From PALSA-1353 sp036267155 (GTDB taxonomy: Bacteria > Planctomycetota > Phycisphaerae > Tepidisphaerales > Tepidisphaeraceae), in the NCBI GenBank assembly GCA_036267155.1, contig DATAWP010000041.1:124001-188000 (forward strand): a stretch of DNA of 64,000 bases. Reading direction: 5' to 3'. The notes beneath the pieces are model-generated. The model did no database searches, was not told the origin of the DNA, and saw only the letters and a program-made list of their open reading frames with translations. The position numbers and the translations under genes are program-made. Shown piece after piece: positions 1 through 8,302 of this stretch; within the stretch, counting starts at the first letter, position 1, and every line of letters starts with the position of its first letter.

Positions 1-288
1 CCATTCGGCATCAACTGGGACAAGCGAACGTTTCGCGGTTTGGTCTATCCATCAGCGGTCCAGTTCGGACAATCGCTGATCCTGCGACGGCCGCGCAGGA
101 TCGATTCCTCGCCCACGTCGCTGCTGCTTGCATTCGATGCTTATCTCGACGGCGAATCATGCGAAACCTGGGCTCAGATCGTTTATCCATCCCGGCTGCA
201 CAAGCGCCCGGTTTACTGCGAAATGGTCGATTGGCTGGCGGGCAGACAAACGAAAATTTTCCCCGTGCCGTCGTCTGTATCCAGATGA
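1..288 (+). CDS. 3' end of an unrecognised protein (partial)
   Basis: An open frame enters from the left edge and ends with TGA at 286-288, giving 95 residues with no start inside the window. The composition (FDAYLDGESCETWAQ, VYCEMVDWLAGR) looks like ordinary globular protein, but I do not recognise the family. Its last 76 bases overlap tail-to-tail with the minus-strand sorbosone-dehydrogenase-like gene, so one of the two C-termini may be longer than in relatives. It could still be a chance antisense frame. Confidence 0.4.
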   Translation, partial: PFGINWDKRTFRGLVYPSAVQFGQSLILRRPRRIDSSPTSLLLAFDAYLDGESCETWAQIVYPSRLHKRPVYCEMVDWLAGRQTKIFPVPSSVSR

Positions 289-1811
289 CCGTGCTTCATT
301 TTCGCCCGGCCGAAATCCAGGATGTACAGAATCCCGCCTGGCCCGAATTTCACGTCGATGGGGCGTTCAAGTCCACCATGGCTGTCTGCCGACGCGCTGG
401 CCGGGCCGCCCCGCGTGTTGTAAATGAAATCCGTGACATCGCCGTTGCGGTTGTTCAGATCGACGCGGACGATTCTGTAGCCCGGCAACGGCGTCGGCAT
501 CGGCCGGCCACTGGTCGAAAACGGCGCCCGATCTCCCCAGAGCGCTACCAGCAGTTCCCCTTCATATCGCGGCTTGTGAAACGGCCCGAAGTTCGGGAAA
601 AATGCCATCTTCGACGCCCCTGATTGCCATGGAAACACCGCACGCACCAAATCCCTGTCCGGCGTGGTCAGCTTGCTCGCTTCGTGATCAATCACCGCCC
701 GGACGTTCGGATAGCCTGTCGGAATCACCATCCATTTGGGCGGCTGATACTTGGCCAGATTCACCGGCTCCAGACTGCGGGAATAATCGGGCCAGCCCAG
801 CCATGAACCGCGCACATTCAACTGAAACAGTGCATCCGGATCGTTATCAATCGGCCGGGTTCCCCGCAGTTCCATCCCCTGATCGGTCACGTAGATCGAG
901 CCGTATTCATCCAGCGCCAACCCGGCCGGGTTTCGCATGCCCCAGGCCTCGACCTTCAGATCACCGCCGTCGAGCGAATCGCTCAAAATCACACCCGACG
1001 GCTTTTGCAGTGGAAAATCGACTCCCGGAATTTGGATGATGTCGCTGACGCCGAACGGCTCGAACGGAACGGTCACAAGAGAGTTGGGCGAAAAAAGGCT
1101 CGCTTGCGGATTCTTCACGTCGAAACGGAATCCCAGGAGGTTCAGCGTTAGCCAGGGCTGATCGCACGCCAGTGGATGCTCGCGGACCCAGCCTTCCTCC
1201 CAGTTGTCCAGCCCGACAACCCCACTGTTGGTGGCCGCGCCAACGCCAAAATAAAGCCGGCTGTCGATCGGCGAAATCGCCAGATCCGTCACGCTGAAAT
1301 CTCCCTGCGCAGGCAAGCCCGCTACGACGGTTTTGTGATTCCCGTGGTAATCAAACGCGGTAATGACGCCCATGTCGTGCGTGTCACGATGGCTGACATA
1401 AATCCAGCCGTGATAAGCGATGATCCCGCCGACCGGGCCATAGATGCGGAAACCCGGTTTCAGTACCGGAATCCGCGTGCCCAACGGATAAATGTTGACG
1501 ATGGTCCGATTCGGCCGGATGAGCAAAATGTGCGGCTCATCTCCGTCGATTCCCCCTTCGGCAACGATCATGTTTCCTGATTCGTCAAAGCAGAATCCCG
1601 TTGGGCTGTCGAGACCGACGACGTACGGCTTGAGGGCGCAATTGTCCGGATATTCGGTAACATGACGATCGATCGTCACCTGCAACAACGGCGGCAAGAC
1701 GTGCGGCCCAGTGGCGCATCCACCGGCGACCAAAAAGGCGGCCACACTGCCGCCCAGCGCCATCAGGCCGCTCAGCGAAACCAGACGTTGAAAAAAGTTG
1801 TAATGGCCCAC
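213..1811 (-). CDS. PQQ-type sorbosone/glucose dehydrogenase-like lipoprotein
   Basis: This 532-residue exported protein resembles the soluble glucose/sorbosone dehydrogenase beta-propeller family, which oxidises sugars in the periplasm, usually with PQQ. The N-terminus has a charged start, a hydrophobic stretch and a lipobox-like VAGGC near residue 32, so it is probably a lipoprotein. Propeller-like repeats include GLDSPTGFCFDESGN, GMRNPAGLALDEYGS and the family-typical WLGWPDYSR. The C-terminal GPGGILYILDFGR blade is also characteristic. The start is GTG at 1811; an internal ATG at 1763 would leave a signal with no basic residue. Cofactor and substrate cannot be read from the sequence. The gene is the last of the minus-strand run and converges on an incomplete gene at the window edge. 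Confidence 0.72.
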   Translation of the reverse strand: MGHYNFFQRLVSLSGLMALGGSVAAFLVAGGCATGPHVLPPLLQVTIDRHVTEYPDNCALKPYVVGLDSPTGFCFDESGNMIVAEGGIDGDEPHILLIRPNRTIVNIYPLGTRIPVLKPGFRIYGPVGGIIAYHGWIYVSHRDTHDMGVITAFDYHGNHKTVVAGLPAQGDFSVTDLAISPIDSRLYFGVGAATNSGVVGLDNWEEGWVREHPLACDQPWLTLNLLGFRFDVKNPQASLFSPNSLVTVPFEPFGVSDIIQIPGVDFPLQKPSGVILSDSLDGGDLKVEAWGMRNPAGLALDEYGSIYVTDQGMELRGTRPIDNDPDALFQLNVRGSWLGWPDYSRSLEPVNLAKYQPPKWMVIPTGYPNVRAVIDHEASKLTTPDRDLVRAVFPWQSGASKMAFFPNFGPFHKPRYEGELLVALWGDRAPFSTSGRPMPTPLPGYRIVRVDLNNRNGDVTDFIYNTRGGPASASADSHGGLERPIDVKFGPGGILYILDFGRAKMKHGHLDTDDGTGKIFVCLPASQSTISQ

Positions 1812-1900
1812 GGGCGACTATGTATAACGCAGGGAAAAGCCCCTGTCACTCTGACTTACCCCTCACCGAGCCCCGGATGGACCTCCGGAGCTGCTTTTCA

Positions 1901-2836
1901 TCATAGTTTCACATTTTTTACCAGTTCCATCACGTGCTGGACACTGGTCTTAAACATTTTGCGCTCGGATTCGTCCAAGTCAATTTCGATGACCTTTTCG
2001 ACGCCCTCGGTGCCCAGGATGCACGGCACGCCGACAAAATATCCGCCGACGCCGTATTCCTTGTCGCAATACGCCGCACACGCCAGGATGCGTTTTTTGT
2101 CGCGGATGATCGATTCGGCCATCGCCACCGTCGCCGAAGCCGGTGCGTAATATGCGCTGCCGGTTTTCAATAAGCTGACAATCTCCGCCCCGCCGCCGCG
2201 GGTGCGCTTGATGATCTCTTCCAGCCGTTGGCTGGAAACAAGCTGAGTCACCGGAATCCCCCCTGCGAAACTGTATCGCGGCAACGGAACCATATCGTCG
2301 CCGTGTCCGCCCAGGAGCAGCGCGTGAACATCCTCCACGCTGCAACCGATCTCCGCCGCCAGAAACGCCCGATACCGCGCTCCATCCAAAACCCCCGCCT
2401 GCCCGACCACACGCTTGGTTGGAAATCCGCTGGCCTTCCACGCGACGTAAACCATCGCGTCCAACGGATTGCTGACAACGATGAGCACCGCCTTCGGCGA
2501 GTGCCGGGCAACATTTTCCGCGACCTGTTTCACGATGCCCGTGTTGATGTTGATTAGATCGTCCCGGCTCATCCCCGGCTTGCGGGCCACGCCGGCGGTG
2601 ATGATTACCACGTCGCTGTTGGCCGTGGGCTCGTAGGTCGTCGCCCCGGTGATGCGGGCGTCAAACCCCTCCACCGGCGACGCCTGGTATAGATCCAGAG
2701 CCTTCCCCTGCGGCATTCCCTCGACCTGAGGAACATCGACCAAAACGATATCGCCCAATTCCTTGCTGGCCGCCCAATGGGCCGCCGTGGCGCCGACGTT
2801 GCCGGCTCCGATGATGCTGATTTTCGCACGTCGCAT
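1901..2836 (-). CDS. mdh: Malate dehydrogenase (LDH-like type)
   Basis: It interconverts malate and oxaloacetate with NAD in the TCA cycle. The 311 residues match the lactate-dehydrogenase-like MDH family in length. The Rossmann motif GAGNVG is at residues 10-15, followed by Asp34, which favours NAD. The substrate loop reads GVARKPGMSR with Arg85 and Arg91; arginine at the first position is the malate-type choice over the lactate-type glutamine. VSNPLD and the catalytic GGHGD histidine near 178 are present. An AAAGGA ribosome site precedes the ATG at 2836. It belongs to a co-oriented block with the SDR, pdxH and aldolase genes. Confidence 0.95.
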   Translation of the reverse strand: MRRAKISIIGAGNVGATAAHWAASKELGDIVLVDVPQVEGMPQGKALDLYQASPVEGFDARITGATTYEPTANSDVVIITAGVARKPGMSRDDLININTGIVKQVAENVARHSPKAVLIVVSNPLDAMVYVAWKASGFPTKRVVGQAGVLDGARYRAFLAAEIGCSVEDVHALLLGGHGDDMVPLPRYSFAGGIPVTQLVSSQRLEEIIKRTRGGGAEIVSLLKTGSAYYAPASATVAMAESIIRDKKRILACAAYCDKEYGVGGYFVGVPCILGTEGVEKVIEIDLDESERKMFKTSVQHVMELVKNVKL

Positions 2837-2897
2837 GAACTTCCTTTCTTGGTGGACAGATTATGGATAACCGGCCGGAGATTCAAATCCCGCATCC

Positions 2898-3704
2898 TCA
2901 CCGGCTTTCATTCAATTTCTTTGCCATCGCCGCCGCCGCCGCGCGCGGAATGAATCGCAGGCCGAAAACGCTGAGTTTGTTGGATAATCCAGTCACTACC
3001 GAGCGCCGGCCGTTCATCATCGTCTTGTATCCGATTCGGGCCGCGGTTGCCGAACTCATGGCGTTCGTCCTAAACAGAGCCGAGGCTTCGATCCCCGCTC
3101 GTTTTTGGAATTCCGTAATCGTCGCCCCGGGACATAGAGCGGTGATGGTCACCCCGCTGCCCGCCACTTCACCGCAAAGGGCTTCGGAAAAGGAAAGCAC
3201 GTATGCCTTGGTGGCGAAATAAACCGCCATCAGAGGACCCGGCAAGAACCCGGCGACCGAGGCCACGTTCATGATCCGCCCGCTGCGGCGCTGAAGCATC
3301 GGCGGCAAAAATAGCCGCGTCAAATGCGTGAGCGCGACCATGTTCACCTGCAACATCGCCAGTTCCGTCGGGAGATCCGATTCCGCGAACGGGCCATGCG
3401 TGCCGAAGCCCGCGTTGTTCACCAGATAATCGATCCGCCTGGCTTGCAATTGCTCGAAAACCCGCTGCGCCGCGTCGGGCGCGGAAAGATCCTGCACGAT
3501 CACATCAACATTCACGTGATATTGATCGCGCAGTTTATTCGCCAAATCCTGCAGCAGGGAATCGTTGCGAGCCGTGATCACCAGATGATGCCCGTCGCGC
3601 GCGAACAATTCCGCCAGGTCCCGGCCAATGCCGGTCGAGGCGCCGGTGATGAGAGCCGTTTTTCCGGGTGAGTCCTTCACGGCTGAAGCCGCCGGATTTG
3701 CCAC
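2898..3704 (-). CDS. Short-chain dehydrogenase/reductase (SDR)
   Basis: A classical SDR with TGASTGIG (about residues 20-27), NNAG, a catalytic serine in NVASVAG and the YFATK catalytic Tyr/Lys pair. These predict an NAD(P)-dependent oxidoreductase of unknown substrate. The C-terminal part resembles the DltE/YqjQ-like SDRs with a basic, hydrophobic tail. Two starts are possible. ATG at 3704 overlaps pdxH by 28 bases. GTG at 3680 makes a 4-base GTGA overlap with the pdxH stop and starts just before the Rossmann strand, which suits translational coupling. I keep the longer form but consider the GTG start equally likely. Confidence 0.88.
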   Translation of the reverse strand: MANPAASAVKDSPGKTALITGASTGIGRDLAELFARDGHHLVITARNDSLLQDLANKLRDQYHVNVDVIVQDLSAPDAAQRVFEQLQARRIDYLVNNAGFGTHGPFAESDLPTELAMLQVNMVALTHLTRLFLPPMLQRRSGRIMNVASVAGFLPGPLMAVYFATKAYVLSFSEALCGEVAGSGVTITALCPGATITEFQKRAGIEASALFRTNAMSSATAARIGYKTMMNGRRSVVTGLSNKLSVFGLRFIPRAAAAAMAKKLNESR

Positions 3705-4330
3705 GAGTGATCGCCCTGGCGCGCGTAGACGATCCGATCATGCAGCCGCCCCGCCCGGCCCTGCCAGAATTCCATCCCCGATGGAACCAGACGATACCCG
3801 CCCCAAAACTCCGGCAGCGGAACTTGTTGCCCCGCATATTTCGCCTCGGTCTCCGCATTGCGTCTCTCCAACTCCGGGCGCGACGCGATCGTCTGGCTCT
3901 GCCGCGAAGTCAGCGCGGCAATTTGAGCCGCATGGGGACGTGCATAGAAATAGACTTCACTTTCGTTGCGGGCGATCTTGTCCACGCGACCTTCGATGCG
4001 AACTTGCCGCTCCAGCGTCGGCCAGAAAAAAACCAGGGCCGCCCGCGGGTTGACCTCCAATTCCCGCCCCTTGCGGCTCGTGTAATTGGTGATGAAAACG
4101 AACGCATCCGTCTCCACCGCCTTGAGCAGCACCACGCGAGCCGACGGCGCTCCCGACGCATCGACGGTCGCCAGAGTCATCGCGTTGGGTTCGACCTCCG
4201 CCGCTTGCGCTTCCCTAAACCAAACGCCGAACTGCACAACCGGATCGGCCAGAATTTTGGATTCGAGCAATTCCCCGCGCCCATATTCCCGGCGGACTTT
4301 GGAGAGATCGATTTTGTTCTGTCCACTCAT
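3677..4330 (-). CDS. pdxH: Pyridoxine/pyridoxamine 5'-phosphate oxidase
   Basis: This FMN enzyme oxidises pyridoxine or pyridoxamine 5'-phosphate to pyridoxal 5'-phosphate, the last step of vitamin B6 formation and salvage. The 217 residues are the usual length. Recognisable pieces are the N-terminal VRREYGRGELLE, the FMN-binding RVVLLKAVETDAFVFITNY block, SRKGRELEVNPRAALVFFW, the SRQSQTIASR segment and the C-terminal WGGYRLVPSGMEFWQGR with RLHDR. An AGGAACC site precedes the ATG. The stop overlaps the downstream SDR start region, so the two genes are probably co-transcribed. Confidence 0.95.
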   Translation of the reverse strand: MSGQNKIDLSKVRREYGRGELLESKILADPVVQFGVWFREAQAAEVEPNAMTLATVDASGAPSARVVLLKAVETDAFVFITNYTSRKGRELEVNPRAALVFFWPTLERQVRIEGRVDKIARNESEVYFYARPHAAQIAALTSRQSQTIASRPELERRNAETEAKYAGQQVPLPEFWGGYRLVPSGMEFWQGRAGRLHDRIVYARQGDHSWQIRRLQP

Positions 4331-4365
4331 GGTTCCTGGGCTTCGACCGCTTCGCTTTCATTGGC

Positions 4366-5391
4366 TCAAGCCACCTTCGATTTTGTGTAAAACGTCGGCA
4401 TTGGCTTGCCGAGTTTCTCCCATCGCTTGTTCACCGCGTCGGCCTGGCCGGCGCTGTTCAGGACGTGCAGCTTCCGCTGCACCATTTTCGTAATCGCATC
4501 GCGGGCTGGCCCGAGGTAATTCCTCGGATCGAACTCCGCCGGCTTGGTCGCGAAAACCTCCCGAATCTTGGCCGTCATCGCCAAGCGAAGATCGGTGTCG
4601 ATGTTCACCTTGCACACACCGTAATTGCGAACGGCCATCGAAATCTGGTCTTCCGGCACGCCCTTGGCATTGGGCATCGCCCCGCCGTACTTGTTCACCA
4701 GATCAATGAACTCCTGCGGCACGCTCGAACTGCCGTGCATCACCAGCGGCAAACCCGGGCAGGTCTTCATAATCTGTTCGATCCGATTGAAAGCCAGCTT
4801 CGCCTCATGCTTGAATTTGTAAGCCCCGTGGCTCGTGCCGATGGCCACGGCCAGGCTGTCGATTCCGGTTCTCTTCGAAAAATCCGCCGCCTGTCCCGGT
4901 TCGGTTAAATATTTCTCCACGTTCTTCTCATATTCCGCCGCATCCAGCCCGACGACATCCTCTTCGATTCCGCCGAGCATTCCCAATTCGGCCTCGACCA
5001 CCACGCCGGCCGCGTGGGCCATCTTCACCGCGTCGGCGCTGAGCTTCACGTTCTCTTCGTATGGGTGATGGCTGCCGTCGATCATGACGCTGGTGTAGCC
5101 GTCGTTGATGCAGGCCTGGATCAGGTCCAGCGTATCGCCATGATCGCAATGAACCGAGATCGGCAACTCCGGATGTTCCTCCACCGCCGCATCGATAATA
5201 TGTTTCAAATAGCGGATGTTGGCGTATTTCCGAGCCCCTTTGCTGATTTGAAGGATCAGCGGCGATTTCTCCCTGGCACTTGCGTCGATGATCGACTGGG
5301 CCAATTCCATGTTGTTGACGTTGAACGCGCCGACGGCAAACCCGCCTCCGTAGGCGAGATCGAACATCGGCTTGGTGGTCATTAATGGCAT
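4366..5391 (-). CDS. fba: Class II fructose-bisphosphate aldolase
   Basis: This zinc-dependent aldolase cleaves or forms fructose 1,6-bisphosphate in glycolysis and gluconeogenesis. Zinc and substrate motifs are clear: VHCDHGD near residue 81, the glutamate-rich EAELGMLGG, IGTSHGAYKF, and MHGSSSVP followed by KVNIDTDLR. The length of 341 fits the class IIB (type B) subgroup. AAGGATTTCT precedes the ATG at 5391. The gene lies directly downstream of a non-homologous class I aldolase, separated by an inverted-repeat element, so two mechanistically different aldolases sit side by side. Confidence 0.95.
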   Translation of the reverse strand: MPLMTTKPMFDLAYGGGFAVGAFNVNNMELAQSIIDASAREKSPLILQISKGARKYANIRYLKHIIDAAVEEHPELPISVHCDHGDTLDLIQACINDGYTSVMIDGSHHPYEENVKLSADAVKMAHAAGVVVEAELGMLGGIEEDVVGLDAAEYEKNVEKYLTEPGQAADFSKRTGIDSLAVAIGTSHGAYKFKHEAKLAFNRIEQIMKTCPGLPLVMHGSSSVPQEFIDLVNKYGGAMPNAKGVPEDQISMAVRNYGVCKVNIDTDLRLAMTAKIREVFATKPAEFDPRNYLGPARDAITKMVQRKLHVLNSAGQADAVNKRWEKLGKPMPTFYTKSKVA

Positions 5392-5418
5392 AGAAATCCT
5401 TATAAATCAGAAACCAGA

Positions 5419-5512
5419 AGTCCGAATGGCGAATCAAATCCAAATGATGGAAATCCCAAACGAATGCACGATTCGTTCATTCGGATTTGGAATTTGATTC
5501 GTCATTCGGATT
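5419..5512. repeat. Inverted-repeat element between the two aldolase genes
   Basis: The arms read TCCGAATGGCGAATCAAATC on the left and, on the right, the reverse complement of CGAATGACGAATCAAATTC. Copies of a CCGAATG/GAATCAAAT word are scattered in both orientations. RNA from the minus strand could fold here, between the class I aldolase stop and the class II aldolase start. The type differs from the other inverted-repeat families in the window. Confidence 0.7.
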
Positions 5513-5526
5513 TCGAATTTCGGACT

Positions 5527-6591
5527 TTACGCAATCGTAATCCCCTGATCCAGATACACATCCTGGATCAGATTCAGGAGCTTCACGCCGTCGGCCATCG
5601 GGCGCTGGAAGGCTTTTCGACCGCTGATCAGGCCCATGCCGCCGGCTCGCTTGTTGATTACCGCCGTTCGCACCGCATCGGCGAAATCGTGCTCGCCGCT
5701 GGCGCCGCCGCTGTTGATCAGCGGGCTGCGACCCATGTAGCAGTTTGCCAACTGGTATCGACACAGCTCAATCGGATGATCGCCCGGCGTCAGTTCCGAG
5801 TACACCCGCTTGTCGGTTTTTCCAAATTTCAACGCGGTATACCCGCCGTTGTTTTCCGGAAGTTTCTGCTTGATGATATCGGCTTGAATCGTCACGCCGA
5901 GATGGTTCGCCTGGCCCGTCAGGTCGGCCGCGAGGTGGTAATCCTTCTCCGGCGTCTTGAACGCCGCATTTCGTAAATAGCACCACAGAACCGTCACCAG
6001 CCCAACCTCATGGGCGGCGGCGAACAGCCGCGAGACTTCCTGGATTTGCCGGTCCGATTCTTCCGATCCGAAATAAATCGTCGCCCCCACTGCAACCGCC
6101 CCCATGTCGAACGCTTGCTTCACGCTGGCGAACTGAATCTGGTCGTACTTGTTCGGATAGGTCAGAAACTCGTTGTGGTTCAGCTTCACCAGGAACGGAA
6201 TCTTGTGCGCATATTTCCGCGAGCAGGCCCCCAAAACTCCCAGCGTGGAGGCGACCGCATTGCAGCCCCCCTCGACCGCGAGCTTCACGATGCTCTCGGG
6301 ATCGAAATAGGTCGGATTGGGCGCGAAGCTCGCCCCGGCGGAGTGCTCGATCCCCTGGTCCACCGGCAGGATCGAAACATAGCCCGTGTTCGCAAGCCGG
6401 CCAGTTTTCAAAATCGAATTGAAATTCCGCAACACACTCGGCGTGCGGTCGGTGGCGGACATAACCCGATCCACAAAATCCGAGCCGGGCAGATGAAGCG
6501 TCTCACGCTTGAAACCTTTGGCGGTGTAATTCAGCAGACCCTCGGCATCACGGCCAAGAAGGTCAGCGATTTGGCGATTTGTTGCTGGCAT
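5527..6591 (-). CDS. fbaB: Class I fructose-bisphosphate aldolase (DhnA/FbaB type)
   Basis: This protein belongs to the DhnA/FbaB family of Schiff-base aldolases, unrelated in fold details and mechanism to the class II enzyme next door. Motifs include SILPVDQGIEHSAG, PFLVKLNHNE, GATIYFGSEES, QADIIKQKLPENNGGY and LINSGGASG. The Lys in ADIIKQ is the likely Schiff-base residue by analogy with the family (inference). I start it at ATG 6591 (354 residues) because AGGATTTTC lies just upstream and relatives begin close to this MPATNRQ sequence. A longer frame to 6681 has no support. It heads a probable two-gene aldolase unit. Confidence 0.92.
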   Translation of the reverse strand: MPATNRQIADLLGRDAEGLLNYTAKGFKRETLHLPGSDFVDRVMSATDRTPSVLRNFNSILKTGRLANTGYVSILPVDQGIEHSAGASFAPNPTYFDPESIVKLAVEGGCNAVASTLGVLGACSRKYAHKIPFLVKLNHNEFLTYPNKYDQIQFASVKQAFDMGAVAVGATIYFGSEESDRQIQEVSRLFAAAHEVGLVTVLWCYLRNAAFKTPEKDYHLAADLTGQANHLGVTIQADIIKQKLPENNGGYTALKFGKTDKRVYSELTPGDHPIELCRYQLANCYMGRSPLINSGGASGEHDFADAVRTAVINKRAGGMGLISGRKAFQRPMADGVKLLNLIQDVYLDQGITIA

Positions 6592-6706
6592 GAAAATCCT
6601 TGTTGTAGACGACAAAAGTGTACGGCGACGGGGGTGTGTTGCAAGTGCGCTACAAATCCGCTGATGAGCGGAAATCCCCAAATGATGGCGCCAATCAGCC
6701 TATTCG

Positions 6707-7093
6707 TCAGCCATCCGTTCCGCTCGATTCAGGCACCGCCTCGCCGCGCACGAGTTGCGGAAGCATCTTTACGAACCGCCCTCGCGCCAGAACCTTGTCG
6801 ATTCCGGCTTGCTTGGCCTCGGCGATGGTGCTCTGATCGACGTGCGAAACGAAGGCAACAACGCAGCGCCCCGGCTCCGCATGGCCCCAATGGGCTGAGG
6901 CCGGGATCGAGCCCGGAAGAGTGACGTCCACGATCAGCAACTTCGCTGCCGTTTGCGAAAACCGATGTAGCTCTTCGGGATTGCGGACGACCTGCGCCGC
7001 AACCCCGGCCGCTCGGGCCTCGGCGGCAATTTTGCTTGAAAAAACGAGATCTCGGACAAGCACAATAATCGCGGGAACAACTGCTTCTGGCAT
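6707..7093 (-). CDS. Degenerate response-regulator receiver-like protein
   Basis: This 128-residue single-domain protein has the alternating strand/helix pattern of a CheY-like receiver: IIVLVRDL as first strand and LLIVDVTLPG with a candidate phospho-acceptor aspartate near residue 56. The second acidic residue of the usual pair is reduced to one Asp (RDL), and the conserved Lys-Pro near the end is replaced by LARG. Phosphorylation is therefore doubtful and a pseudo-receiver role is possible. It starts 8 bases after the upstream membrane protein stop, whose final codons (AAGGAG) probably also serve as its ribosome site. Confidence 0.6.
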   Translation of the reverse strand: MPEAVVPAIIVLVRDLVFSSKIAAEARAAGVAAQVVRNPEELHRFSQTAAKLLIVDVTLPGSIPASAHWGHAEPGRCVVAFVSHVDQSTIAEAKQAGIDKVLARGRFVKMLPQLVRGEAVPESSGTDG

Positions 7094-7101
7094 AAACGGC
7101 T

Positions 7102-8217
7102 TTACTCCTTTTTCGTCCCCCCCGGTTTAACAACGGGATAAAACTCCCCTTCATACGACTTCCTTTCTTCTGGCGTCTGCGGCGCCGCCGGTACGGGCGC
7201 GGCCTCGCCGCTCAGCTTTTTCACCGCCGGCGCCGCCAGCTGCGCTGGGGCTGCCGCGGCGATCGCGGGCCCAGATCCTTTCAGCGATGCTTCCAGATTC
7301 TGTTCCAGGTCGCGCAGCCGCTGCATATCGTCTCGCGTTACCGCTACGGCTGGCGCGACGGCCGCCGGCTCGGGGGCGCCCGCTTTGAACCGGCTTAAAT
7401 ACTCTTCCTCAGTAGTCCGGCCCAGGCCGCCCTTAACCATAACCCGCAGCATCGCCGGCCACATTACGCCGACCAGCAAAAACGAGCCGATCATCCAAAT
7501 CTCATATACATATTTTGGGGATTCCCACCAAGTGTATTGGAATGAAATAGGGATGGCAGCGGTCCCCTCCTCGCGGACGACCATATTTTTCGCGGCCAGC
7601 AGGAAATCGCTGATGGTGTGCCCGTCCGCCGGGTTCCAGGGAATCCAGTAAAGCCGCCCCGTGACAATCTTCAGCTCCGATGCGTTCTTCGCCTCGCGCA
7701 GGACCGCGTTGGCATTGACGATCGCATTCACGCCCTGCGGCGTTGACTTGTGATAAAAACGGGCCGCCAACGATTGAAGCGTGTCTCCGCCGCGTCCGAA
7801 ATACAGGCTGGTGGCGGGGTATTCAAGGCGCAGGCCGCTCGGACCGCGCCGCGGCTGCGGCTCATAGGGATACGGCGCCAACAAAGCCGCACGCTCGGTT
7901 GACCCCGACGGATGCTCGGGGCTGGGCTGCAGGAAAAAAGTGAACGTGACAAGCTGAAATTTCAGCGCCCTGCCGCCCAATTGCAGGCTTTCGACGGGAT
8001 GAACGACAATTCCGCTGACCCACCGCCGTCGGTGCGAGGGGTTGGCCGGATCGACGTACGGATTCTGCATCAGGCCCGTTTCAAAAAACATCGGGGATAC
8101 CGAGCTATGTTCAACCGATGGATTCGCCGGCCCCGAATTCAAATAGCCCAGCAGAGCGCCCAGTACCAGGCTCAGCACGATCCACTGCCACCAGGTCATG
8201 CGTTCGGCAAAGCCCAT
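7102..8217 (-). CDS. Membrane protein with LysM-like periplasmic domain
   Basis: This 371-residue protein has an N-terminal membrane helix (WWQWIVLSLVLGALLGYL), a periplasmic region, a second helix (IWMIGSFLLVGVMWPAML) and an Ala/Pro-rich cytoplasmic tail. The middle contains YFGRGGDTLQSLAARFYH followed by an Asn-rich IVNANAVL, which resembles a LysM carbohydrate-binding unit. GAGGGACAGCT sits before the ATG at 8217; upstream in-frame sequence is basic and low in plausible content, so I exclude it. The gene lies between lpxD and the receiver-like gene. Function is unknown; a cell-wall-associated role is inference. Confidence 0.65.
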   Translation of the reverse strand: MGFAERMTWWQWIVLSLVLGALLGYLNSGPANPSVEHSSVSPMFFETGLMQNPYVDPANPSHRRRWVSGIVVHPVESLQLGGRALKFQLVTFTFFLQPSPEHPSGSTERAALLAPYPYEPQPRRGPSGLRLEYPATSLYFGRGGDTLQSLAARFYHKSTPQGVNAIVNANAVLREAKNASELKIVTGRLYWIPWNPADGHTISDFLLAAKNMVVREEGTAAIPISFQYTWWESPKYVYEIWMIGSFLLVGVMWPAMLRVMVKGGLGRTTEEEYLSRFKAGAPEPAAVAPAVAVTRDDMQRLRDLEQNLEASLKGSGPAIAAAAPAQLAAPAVKKLSGEAAPVPAAPQTPEERKSYEGEFYPVVKPGGTKKE

Positions 8218-8302
8218 AGCTGTCCCTCGATTGATTCTCCCTGATAAAGACGCCGCCGGCCAGAAAATCTTGCGATCCGCGATCGGTTTTGCCGTCTCCC
8301 TC

